Assembly (NCBI GenBank): GCA_964610885.1 | Contig: CAZSWR010000056.1 | Coordinates: 1-24,741 of the forward strand | DNA from: CAZSWR01 sp964610885 | Lineage (GTDB): Bacteria; Bacteroidota; Ignavibacteria; Kapaibacteriales; UBA2268 | Length of the DNA: 24,741 nt | Direction of reading: 5' to 3' | In this document: piece after piece, positions 8,303 through 14,636 of the stretch | Numbering within the stretch: the first letter of the stretch is position 1 | Layout: each line of letters starts with the position of its first letter | The notes under the pieces: model-generated | The model's database searches: none | Seen by the model: only the letters and a program-made list of their open reading frames with translations | What the model was told of the DNA's origin: nothing | Program-made: the position numbers and the translations under genes

Positions 8303-9082
8303 ATGAATGATATAGTGATTGTTAGCATCTTGGGATTGGTGGCCGGAGTGATGTCCGGAATGTTTGGCATCGGCGGGGGAGTGGTGATTGTCCAGGTGCT
8401 GGTGATACTCGGTTTCTCGATTACGATGGCCTTTGGCACTTCGCTGGCCGCGCTGATGATGCCCGTCGGCATATTTGCCGTCATTTCGTACTACCGGAGC
8501 GGCAACGTGAACCTGAAGGCGGCCCTTACGATTGCCTTCGGACTGCTTTGCGGAGTGAAATTCGGGGCAATGCTGACGTTGTACATTGACCAACAGCTCC
8601 TCAAGCAGATTTATGGAATATTCCTGTTGTGGGTGTGTTGGAGGTTTTTCGACGTCGGCGCGCTGCTGAAAAGGAAAAAGCCGAACCCCGAGGAACAAGG
8701 CCCCAGGCCGGAGCTTCAAGTCTCATTTTTCAAAATGCTTCCGATGGCATTGGTGGCCGGATTGCTTTCGGGCATGTTCGGGATCGGAGGGGGATTGGTT
8801 ATTGTGCCGATGCTAATGATGTTCTGGCATTTCGAGTCGCGGCGGGCTGTGGGCACTTCGCTGATGGCGTTGCTGCCGCCGGTGGCGCTTCCGGGCGTGC
8901 TGGAGTACTACAATTCGGGCAACTTGGATTGGGCCGTTGCGGCAATTCTGGCCGGAGGTTTGCTCGTTGGGTCGCTTCTGGGGGCGCGTTTCACATTGGC
9001 CATGTCTGCGCAGCTGGCCAAGCGTTGTTATTCGGTATTCCTTCTGGCCATGGCACTATATTTCATTATTAATGGGTTTTGA
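8303..9082 (+). CDS. Sulfite exporter TauE/SafE family permease
   Basis: This 259-residue, highly hydrophobic protein has the internal duplication typical of TauE/SafE (DUF81) transporters. The motif GMFGIGGG occurs at the start of each half (near residues 20 and 157), each followed by a long membrane segment, GTSL, and YY-SGN (YYRSGN near 66; YYNSGN near 203). Family members export sulfite, sulfoacetate or related organosulfur anions, or are uncharacterised anion permeases; the substrate here cannot be read from sequence. Seven or eight membrane spans are expected in the inner membrane, with a charged cytosolic linker near residues 118-140. The gene is divergent from the PFK operon. No Shine-Dalgarno site is evident. 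A sulfur link to comB 7 kb away is only speculation. Confidence 0.85.
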   Translation: MNDIVIVSILGLVAGVMSGMFGIGGGVVIVQVLVILGFSITMAFGTSLAALMMPVGIFAVISYYRSGNVNLKAALTIAFGLLCGVKFGAMLTLYIDQQLLKQIYGIFLLWVCWRFFDVGALLKRKKPNPEEQGPRPELQVSFFKMLPMALVAGLLSGMFGIGGGLVIVPMLMMFWHFESRRAVGTSLMALLPPVALPGVLEYYNSGNLDWAVAAILAGGLLVGSLLGARFTLAMSAQLAKRCYSVFLLAMALYFIINGF

Positions 9083-9196
9083 GATTAAGGATGATTGGTT
9101 GTGTGGGATTGATGGAGCTGGCAGCCGGAGCGAAATTCGAGATGGAATTATTAATTGTCAATTCGAAACAAAAGAAAACACGAATGGAGTAAAACC

Positions 9197-9637
9197 ATGA
9201 CGAAGAAAATAATATTTGTATCAGTGATCGTTGAATTGATCTTTCTACTTATTAATACTAAGGTGTCTTATTGTCAAGAGGTTACAGACAAGATCGCGAG
9301 AGTTGATACCAGTAATGGAATATATAATTATTTATCGCTTGACGTGCAACCTTGCTTTCGTGGTGGCGTTGATTCTTTGCGGAAACACGTTGATAAATAT
9401 AAATTTAAGATCTTAAATACTGCTGATATCGAAGGATTTGTATGTGTCAGTTTCATTGTAAATACAGAAGGCAAGGCACAAAAACCTCGAATCATGGGCG
9501 ACAAAATGCCCAAATTCGTAAAGAGTTTTTTGAATCAAATGGTTGAAAAAATGCCACCATGGACGCCCGGCATTAAAAACGGCTTATTCGTTAATTCAGT
9601 TATTGTTATTCCAATCTATTTGGTTATTGATAATTAA
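9197..9637 (+). CDS. Exported TonB C-terminal-domain protein
   Basis: The 146-residue protein starts at the ATG at 9197, preceded by GGAG with 8-base spacing. The frame stays open upstream to 9155 but has no support there. Residues 1-26 are a signal peptide or anchor. The rest resembles a TonB C-terminal domain: PCFRGGVDSLRKHV, EGFVCVSFIVNTEGKAQ, and MPPWTPGIKNG followed by a strand IVIPIYLV. True TonB proteins have a Pro-rich spacer between anchor and domain; it is missing here. It is therefore more likely a stand-alone periplasmic TonB_C-fold protein of the kind common in Bacteroidota than an energy transducer. Base composition is visibly more AT-rich than the flanking genes. Confidence 0.72.
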   Translation: MTKKIIFVSVIVELIFLLINTKVSYCQEVTDKIARVDTSNGIYNYLSLDVQPCFRGGVDSLRKHVDKYKFKILNTADIEGFVCVSFIVNTEGKAQKPRIMGDKMPKFVKSFLNQMVEKMPPWTPGIKNGLFVNSVIVIPIYLVIDN

Positions 9638-9697
9638 TTGAAGTATGCAGGGAAACCATTAATTCACTCCATTTTGCACCAGCAAACTGAGGCTCAA

Positions 9698-9778
9698 ATG
9701 AATTTTAATCTTTTGAGAAAAAATGTAAAAGAAGTATTCTATGAAATACTTAACAAATGGCTCCCAAACTGTAGATAA
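9698..9778 (+). CDS. Possible 26-residue small protein
   Basis: A short frame encodes a 26-residue peptide beginning MNFNLLRKNVKEVF and ending WLPNCR. GAGG at 9689-9692 sits five bases before the ATG, and the stop lies just ahead of the ribosome-binding site of the next gene, as in a polycistronic unit. The peptide is basic and could form an amphipathic helix. It matches no family I know and may be chance. Confidence 0.25.
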   Translation: MNFNLLRKNVKEVFYEILNKWLPNCR

Positions 9779-9792
9779 GAAAGGAACGATCC

Positions 9793-10218
9793 GTGAAATA
9801 CTTAATACTACTAATACTTATCTCGAGTTCAATCAATCTCTACTCAATCGATAGTCTGCGGGTTTATAGTATGCCAATCAAAATTGGTACTTTTCGAGAA
9901 CCCAACAGAAGTGTTGATCTGATTTCAACAAGATTTACTCTTTCAAGGACTATTTCAAATTGTGATGATTTTAAGAATCTTGAAAAAGCTGTGAATAGAC
10001 TTACAAAGAAGGATTGTAGAAATTGTGGGCTATTTAGGATTGTACTGTTGATGTATAATAAAGAATCAATTGATACTTTATCAATCAACATTGACGGCGA
10101 AATATACTATAAAAACTGTACATATTTTCGTAGCAACGAGTTGCTATCGATAGTTTTTGAGTATTTACCCCTGTACTATCGAAGGCAAATAATTGAGCAT
10201 TTTTTGAATTGTAAATAA
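9793..10218 (+). CDS. Hypothetical exported protein
   Basis: I do not recognise this 141-residue protein. It begins with GTG, supported by AAGGA a few bases upstream. Residues 1-18 are a hydrophobic signal peptide with likely cleavage near YSIDS, so it should be exported to the periplasm. The mature part is mixed charged/hydrophobic, with five cysteines (CDD, CRNC, CTY, and Cys near the C-terminus) that might form disulfides. No repeats or catalytic motif are evident. The gene is strongly AT-rich compared with the neighbouring enzymes, as is the TonB_C-like gene before it, which suggests accessory or fast-evolving DNA. A 12-base direct repeat (TGAAATACTTAA) occurs at 9742-9753 and at its start, 9794-9805. 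Confidence 0.6.
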   Translation: MKYLILLILISSSINLYSIDSLRVYSMPIKIGTFREPNRSVDLISTRFTLSRTISNCDDFKNLEKAVNRLTKKDCRNCGLFRIVLLMYNKESIDTLSINIDGEIYYKNCTYFRSNELLSIVFEYLPLYYRRQIIEHFLNCK

Positions 10219-10414
10219 TAGAAGTTATTTACTTGAATGTTCTTAACTTTCAGCTCGCGCCATACAGTTTTTTAGGCAAGAGTCATGCGATTCCGCAAAT
10301 TCTTCGCGAGTTCTTTCAGTTTGGGATTGTAGTGAATTATCATCTGATTTACCCTTTACACACCGAAATATTAGGCAGATAATGAATATTTGAGATTCGA
10401 TATAGTGCCTATAT

Positions 10415-11668
10415 CTATACTTTCTTGCTCTGTGATTCAACATATTCAATAATACCTTTTGCCGCAGCGAATCCGGTGGAAAAGGCAGCTTGTATATTGA
10501 AACCGCCCGAGTCGCCATCGATGTCCAGCACTTCGCCCGCGAAGAAAAGTCCCGGGCAGATCGATGACTGCATAGTCCGAGAGCTGACTTCTTTCGTGGA
10601 GACGCCTCCGCATGTGGCCATCGCGGTCTTCCAGCCGCCGAGCGCATGTATTTTGATCGGCAGCGCACAAAACGCCTCGGCGAGCGCTTTGCGAGTGTTT
10701 CGGGAAACATCTCCCATGCGGGCGTTCGGTTCGGTTTGGGCGCGTTCTGTGAGCAGCTGTTGGAGGCTTTCGGGAAGTCCGTACCTGCGCAAATATGATT
10801 TGAGGCTTGCGCTACCGTTCGCCGAGGCGAATTGAATAAAATCGTTCGAGAATTGCTCTTCGTTCGCATCGGCGAAGCAAAACACTAATTCGTCATCGGC
10901 CAGCATATATCGCGAAATGTCTAATATCCCCGGGCCGGACACGCCTCGGTGGGTGAAGCCAATATCGCCGCGGTGTTTGTGTATGGCCTTTGCGTTGCGG
11001 CGAAGGGAAATCGATACGTTCTGCAACGAAACGCCGGAGATTGATTCAAAAGGGTTAGGGGAGAAGTAAACAGGCGTGAGCGCCGGCCGTGGTTCGACTA
11101 TCGAGTGGCCGAGGCTTTTCGCCAGTGCGTATCCGTCCCCGCTCGAACCGGTCGAAGGATACGATTTGCCGCCACAGGCAATTAGCAAGGCGCTCGAGGC
11201 GATTTCAGTATCTTCAGTTTGAACAATAAAGCTATTGTTGCCATCCTTTTTGATTCCAACGACATGGCAATCGCTAAATATCTGCACAGAATTCCTATGG
11301 CAGTTTTCAATTAGGAATGTTTTTATTTCCTCAGCGTTTTCCGAAATGGGGAAGACCTTTCCGTTTTCGTCCGAGTATGATTCGACGCCTGCGCCGGAAA
11401 GCAAGCCGCGCAACGCGCCGTTATCGAAGGCTTTCAGCGAATTGGAAAGCCATTTGCCATGCTGGCCGTAACGTGTCAGAAATTCGCCGATGGGATTGGC
11501 ATTGGTGAAATTGCATCGGCCCGCACCGGAGATGAGCAGCTTGCGGCACAAGGCTCGGTTCTTTTCCAGCACGGCGATTCGCGTTCCCTTTGGCAGGTTC
11601 ATTGCGGCGAAAAGCCCGGCCGGCCCGCCGCCGATAATTATTATATCGAAAGTAATTGATTGATTCAT
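10415..11668 (-). CDS. BaiN/HI0933-family NAD(P)/FAD-dependent oxidoreductase
   Basis: This 417-residue flavoprotein belongs to the HI0933/BaiN (YhiN) family. The N-terminal Rossmann motif is IIGGGPAGLFAA (about residues 11-22), followed by the family hallmark LLISGAGRCNFTN near 43-55. CGGKSYPSTGSSGDG lies near 165-180. The C-terminal FAD-contact segment is FFAGEVLDIDGDSGGFN near 375-391. The cytosolic enzymes are mostly uncharacterised; BaiN is a bile-acid enoyl reductase, a role not implied here. Its ATG overlaps the stop of the upstream DUF1648 gene by four bases (ATGA, 11665-11668), so the two are probably translationally coupled. Confidence 0.9.
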   Translation of the reverse strand: MNQSITFDIIIIGGGPAGLFAAMNLPKGTRIAVLEKNRALCRKLLISGAGRCNFTNANPIGEFLTRYGQHGKWLSNSLKAFDNGALRGLLSGAGVESYSDENGKVFPISENAEEIKTFLIENCHRNSVQIFSDCHVVGIKKDGNNSFIVQTEDTEIASSALLIACGGKSYPSTGSSGDGYALAKSLGHSIVEPRPALTPVYFSPNPFESISGVSLQNVSISLRRNAKAIHKHRGDIGFTHRGVSGPGILDISRYMLADDELVFCFADANEEQFSNDFIQFASANGSASLKSYLRRYGLPESLQQLLTERAQTEPNARMGDVSRNTRKALAEAFCALPIKIHALGGWKTAMATCGGVSTKEVSSRTMQSSICPGLFFAGEVLDIDGDSGGFNIQAAFSTGFAAAKGIIEYVESQSKKV

Positions 11669-12174
11669 TTGCTGTGATTAGTTTTTTTGAACATTCTCGA
11701 AACGTACCAAGCGACTGGAGCAAAAATAACGCAGATAATGAGCAGAACCACCCACGCCCCGATGGACGATGAATTTCTGGCTGCTGCGTCGATCGAAATA
11801 TACTCAATGGCGAGGAACACGATTGCTATAGTGAAATTGATAACGCGAATCATCTTTGTCGCGATAGTGTACATTTCTTCTGCGTTCTCTTCTGTGATCT
11901 TTTTGGGGTAATTGAAAATATCCGGCCTTTTATTCAGAAAATACATGCCGAGATACAAAACGATGCTGATCGAAGGCAGTATGAAGAGCGAGCCTCGGCC
12001 GCCATAGCCGTCCACGTCGCCCGAGAAGTTGAAATGCGTCGGAATCGTTTCCGGCAGGGAAGCAAACCATGCAATAGCAAGCACCCACGCGGCTCCCACG
12101 GCAACGAATCCGGCGGACTCCAGCAGTTTGTCCCATCCGGTTTTACTGAGTCGAATGATTGGCCTTTTTTCCAT
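11665..12174 (-). CDS. DUF1648 (SdpI-like) membrane protein
   Basis: The 169-residue protein has about four hydrophobic segments and carries the DUF1648 signature LPETIPTHFNFSGDVDGYGG after the first span. DUF1648 domains are found in SdpI-type immunity/signal proteins and in many uncharacterised inner-membrane proteins. SdpI's second domain is not obvious here, so the function is unknown. I chose the ATG at 12174; a TTG nine bases upstream (12183) is also in frame but no ribosome-binding site favours it. The gene overlaps the flavoprotein gene by four bases. No clear promoter was found upstream on the minus strand. Confidence 0.7.
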   Translation of the reverse strand: MEKRPIIRLSKTGWDKLLESAGFVAVGAAWVLAIAWFASLPETIPTHFNFSGDVDGYGGRGSLFILPSISIVLYLGMYFLNKRPDIFNYPKKITEENAEEMYTIATKMIRVINFTIAIVFLAIEYISIDAAARNSSSIGAWVVLLIICVIFAPVAWYVSRMFKKTNHSK

Positions 12175-12405
12175 TGGCTGCAAATGTTTATAGTGTTATA
12201 CAAACCTCAAAGCAAATCCAAACTAAGCAAATCAACCTTATCAACCAAAATAATTCTTAGCAAATACGTTAATATATAAGCGCTGTGAGGCGAATCACAA
12301 GAAAATTATCGTGCTAAAAAAATAGCTTGCTATAATAAATTATTACATTCAATAATAAATGTAACTGAATAAAACAATTAATTTTCATTAATGATTGTAA
12401 AATTA

Positions 12406-12438
12406 TTTGTAATTGTGTACGTTTTTTATATAAATTTG
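12406..12438 (+). promoter_or_regulatory. Bacteroidota-type promoter of the hydrogenase operon
   Basis: TTTG at 12406-12409 and TAAATTTG at 12431-12438, 21 bases apart, match the TTTG/TAnnTTTG pattern. The rest of the 418-base gap (12175-12592) is AT-rich non-coding sequence, with a further TTACATT/AATGTAA palindrome at 12343-12349 and 12358-12364. Confidence 0.5.
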
Positions 12439-12442
12439 TTTT

Positions 12443-12463
12443 AGTGCAAAGCAGCCTTGCACT
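12443..12463 (+). promoter_or_regulatory. Palindrome at the predicted transcription start (operator or 5' hairpin)
   Basis: AGTGCAA (12443-12449) and TTGCACT (12457-12463) are perfect 7-base inverted arms around a 7-base spacer, beginning five bases after the -7 element. The geometry fits a dimeric repressor operator overlapping the start site, or a stem-loop at the very 5' end of the mRNA. Confidence 0.4.
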
Positions 12464-12504
12464 TTCAGTTGAGAAACTAACAAAAACCCAATACAATCCA
12501 AGGA

Positions 12505-12543
12505 TTGCCCAGGCACGCTACGGGCCTATCGCATGGGAAGCAA
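12505..12543 (+). promoter_or_regulatory. GC-rich structured leader segment of the hydrogenase operon
   Basis: Within an AT-rich leader this segment is GC-rich and can fold. TTGC and CCA at 12505-12511 pair with TGG and GCAA at 12534-12543 around a small bulge, and GGC 12512-12514 pairs with GCC 12524-12526. It matches no riboswitch class I can name. It lies about 50 bases before the first start codon. Confidence 0.25.
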
Positions 12544-12592
12544 CTAATTGATATATTTAAACTAACGTGTTCAAACTTTTAATGGAGTGATT

Positions 12593-12967
12593 ATGCCACG
12601 AATTGCAATTATCGATGACGATCCGGATATCGTCGAGGCTACCTCGATACTTCTTGTATCCAAAGGGTATTCTGTTGTTACTGCTTCCAACGTGGAGGAT
12701 GGCCGGCTGCTCGTCGAAAAGGAGCGGCCCGATTTGATCATACTCGACGTGATGATGGACGAGCCGGACGACGGTTTCTACCTTGCCAATAAGCTGCGCA
12801 AAAACGGTATCCAGACTCCGATTGTCCTCCTGACGTCTGTTTCTAAGGCGACGGGCCTTAATTTCTCCGACAGCGACACGCTGCCCGTTCAGGGATTCCT
12901 CGAGAAACCGGTGAAGCCGGCCCTATTGATTGAAACAATCGAGAAACACCTTAAAGGAGGCAATTAG
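12593..12967 (+). CDS. Stand-alone response regulator receiver protein
   Basis: The 124-residue protein is a single CheY-like receiver domain: acidic pocket DDD (8-10), phospho-acceptor Asp52 in ILDVMMD, switch Thr81, and Lys105 in the EKPVKP loop. There is no output domain, so it must act by protein contact or as a phosphate relay. The ATG at 12593 is preferred over the GTG at 12587 because GGAG at 12584-12587 is then correctly spaced. It is the first gene of the hydrogenase operon, one base before the HydC start, and its 3' end supplies that gene's AAAGGAGG ribosome-binding site. No histidine kinase is in the window. Insertions such as EPDDGFY after the Asp motif are seen in relatives annotated only as response regulators. 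Confidence 0.88.
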   Translation: MPRIAIIDDDPDIVEATSILLVSKGYSVVTASNVEDGRLLVEKERPDLIILDVMMDEPDDGFYLANKLRKNGIQTPIVLLTSVSKATGLNFSDSDTLPVQGFLEKPVKPALLIETIEKHLKGGN

Positions 12968-12968
12968 T

Positions 12969-13442
12969 ATGTTAGTCCTCGAAAAAAATGCCCTTACCGA
13001 AGAAATCGAGGTGCTCGTTACGAAATACGGCCAACTGCGGTCTTCGCTGATTCCGATACTTCAGGAAATTCAGTTGAAACATGGCTGCATCTCCGATTTC
13101 GCCCAGCAGGAAATTGCCCGTATGCTGGACATACACCCCGTGGAGGTCTATGGCGTGATCTCGTTCTATTCGTTCCTGAGCACCGAACCCAAGGGGCGCT
13201 TCGTGTTTCGGCTGTGCCGGACGATCAGTTGCGACATGGCTGGCAAGGACTCAATCGCTCGCGCTCTGGAAAAAGAGCTTGGTATTGGCTTCGGCGAAAC
13301 GAGTTTGGACAAGAAATACACTCTCGAATACACGAACTGCATCGGGATGTGCGATTCCGGGCCGGCCCTGCTCGTCAACGATGAGGTGTATATAAAAATA
13401 ACTCCACAGAAAATTGTCGATATTATTAAAAAATGCAAATAG
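12969..13442 (+). CDS. hydC: NAD(H)-linked [FeFe] hydrogenase subunit HydC (NuoE-like, [2Fe-2S])
   Basis: This 157-residue protein is a NuoE/HoxE-type thioredoxin-fold subunit. The [2Fe-2S] ligands are Cys83 and Cys88 (CRTISC), then Cys124 and Cys128 (CIGMC). The helical N-terminal part contains LIPILQEIQLKHG and the YGVISFYSFL motif typical of the family. It passes electrons between the flavin subunit (HydB) and the rest of the complex in the cytosol. The ATG at 12969 is chosen because AAAGGAGG ends eight bases before it; an in-frame upstream ATG at 12930 lies inside the receiver gene. HydB follows after nine bases. Confidence 0.92.
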   Translation: MLVLEKNALTEEIEVLVTKYGQLRSSLIPILQEIQLKHGCISDFAQQEIARMLDIHPVEVYGVISFYSFLSTEPKGRFVFRLCRTISCDMAGKDSIARALEKELGIGFGETSLDKKYTLEYTNCIGMCDSGPALLVNDEVYIKITPQKIVDIIKKCK

Positions 13443-13451
13443 GAGCCAATC

Positions 13452-14627
13452 ATGCCAATTATTAATGATACTGTGCTTTTCAATGAAACCCAGCATGGCG
13501 ATTGTTTGGAGAAGGCTCTTAAACTTGCTCCTCAGGACATCGTTATGGAGGTTCGCGAATCCGGGCTGAAAGGGCGCGGAGGTGCTGGCTTCCCGACGGG
13601 CACCAAATGGATGTTTGCCCTATCTGCCAAATCGGATAAAAAATACGTGATATGCAACGCAGACGAAGGCGAGCCGGGGACTTTCAAGGATAGAGTCCTG
13701 CTGATGGACTATCCGAAACTCGTCTTCGAGGGGATGGTCATCGGCGCTTATGCAATCCAAGCGCACATGGGATACCTCTACCTGCGGGGCGAATACAGAT
13801 ACCTCTACCACCAACTTCTCGACTATTTGGAGAATATGCGTCGCGAAAACCGCTTGGGCGAGAATATACTCGGCTCGGGCTTTTCGTTCGATATAGAAAT
13901 CAGGCTCGGCAGCGGTGCATACATTTGCGGCGAGGAATCCGCCCTTATCGAATCCATCGAAGGCCACCGCGGCGAAGCTCGGAACCGTCCGCCATTCCCC
14001 GTTACAGTCGGGCTGAAAGGCTTCCCGACAATCGTTAACAACGTCGAAACGTTCGCTTCTGCAACGGTCATCATCTCCAAAGGCTGCGGGTGGTTCTCGC
14101 AATACGGGACGGACAAATCCCGAGGAATGAAACTGATCTCGATTTCCGGCGATTGCGGCAAACCGGGCGTTTACGAAATTCCTTTCGGCACGACGATTGC
14201 CGGATTGCTCAATTTCGTGGAAGCGCGGAACACCAAAGCCGTCCAGGTGGGCGGAGCGTCCGGCGTATGCGTCCCCAAGGCGGAGTTCAACCGCACTATT
14301 TCATTCGAGGACCTCTCGACCGGCGGCTCGATCATGATTTTCGACGAATCGCGGGACATGCTCCACATCTTGAAGAATTTCATGGAATTCTTCGTCGAAG
14401 AATCCTGTGGCCAATGCACTCCATGCCGCTATGGCAACAAAAAATTGCTCGATGGAATCGAAAAAATCGAGGCTGGCACGTGCTCGCTTTCGTACGTCAA
14501 CGAGCTGGTCGAGCTTGGCAAGTCAATGCAGATTGCATCGAAATGTGGGCTTGGCCAATCCAGCCCCAACGCATTCATTTCAATAATGAAACACTTCGAA
14601 GACGAAATATTTTCTAAAAGTCGATAG
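13452..14627 (+). CDS. hydB: NAD(H)-linked [FeFe] hydrogenase subunit HydB (NuoF-like, FMN, short form)
   Basis: The 391-residue protein is the NADH- and FMN-binding diaphorase subunit. GRGGAGFPTGTKW near 42-54 and CNADEGEPGTFKDR near 72-85 contact FMN and NADH, and GAYICGEESALIES follows near 156-169. A 4Fe-4S cluster is bound by Cys319, Cys322, Cys325 (SCGQCTPCR) and Cys365. Bifurcating HydB proteins such as that of Thermotoga carry an extra N-terminal [2Fe-2S] domain and a C-terminal ferredoxin domain; both are absent here. AGGAG lies at 13441-13445. The gene is third in the receiver-HydC-HydB-HydA operon, nine bases from each neighbour. Confidence 0.92.
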   Translation: MPIINDTVLFNETQHGDCLEKALKLAPQDIVMEVRESGLKGRGGAGFPTGTKWMFALSAKSDKKYVICNADEGEPGTFKDRVLLMDYPKLVFEGMVIGAYAIQAHMGYLYLRGEYRYLYHQLLDYLENMRRENRLGENILGSGFSFDIEIRLGSGAYICGEESALIESIEGHRGEARNRPPFPVTVGLKGFPTIVNNVETFASATVIISKGCGWFSQYGTDKSRGMKLISISGDCGKPGVYEIPFGTTIAGLLNFVEARNTKAVQVGGASGVCVPKAEFNRTISFEDLSTGGSIMIFDESRDMLHILKNFMEFFVEESCGQCTPCRYGNKKLLDGIEKIEAGTCSLSYVNELVELGKSMQIASKCGLGQSSPNAFISIMKHFEDEIFSKSR

Positions 14628-14636
14628 GATACCAAA

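Noticed and set aside
9197..9637. Full energy-transducing TonB
   Set aside because: The Pro-rich periplasmic spacer is absent and no ExbB/ExbD genes are near; only the C-terminal fold is supported.
10243..10869. Minus-strand frame overlapping the 3' part of the flavoprotein gene
   Set aside because: Most of it is out of frame with the clear BaiN-family protein. The tail beyond 10415 looks protein-like in places but has no start signal of its own.
12505..12543. c-di-GMP (GEMM) riboswitch, suggested by a CGGGCCTA string
   Set aside because: The GNRA tetraloop receptor arrangement and the rest of the GEMM consensus are missing; only a short string matches.
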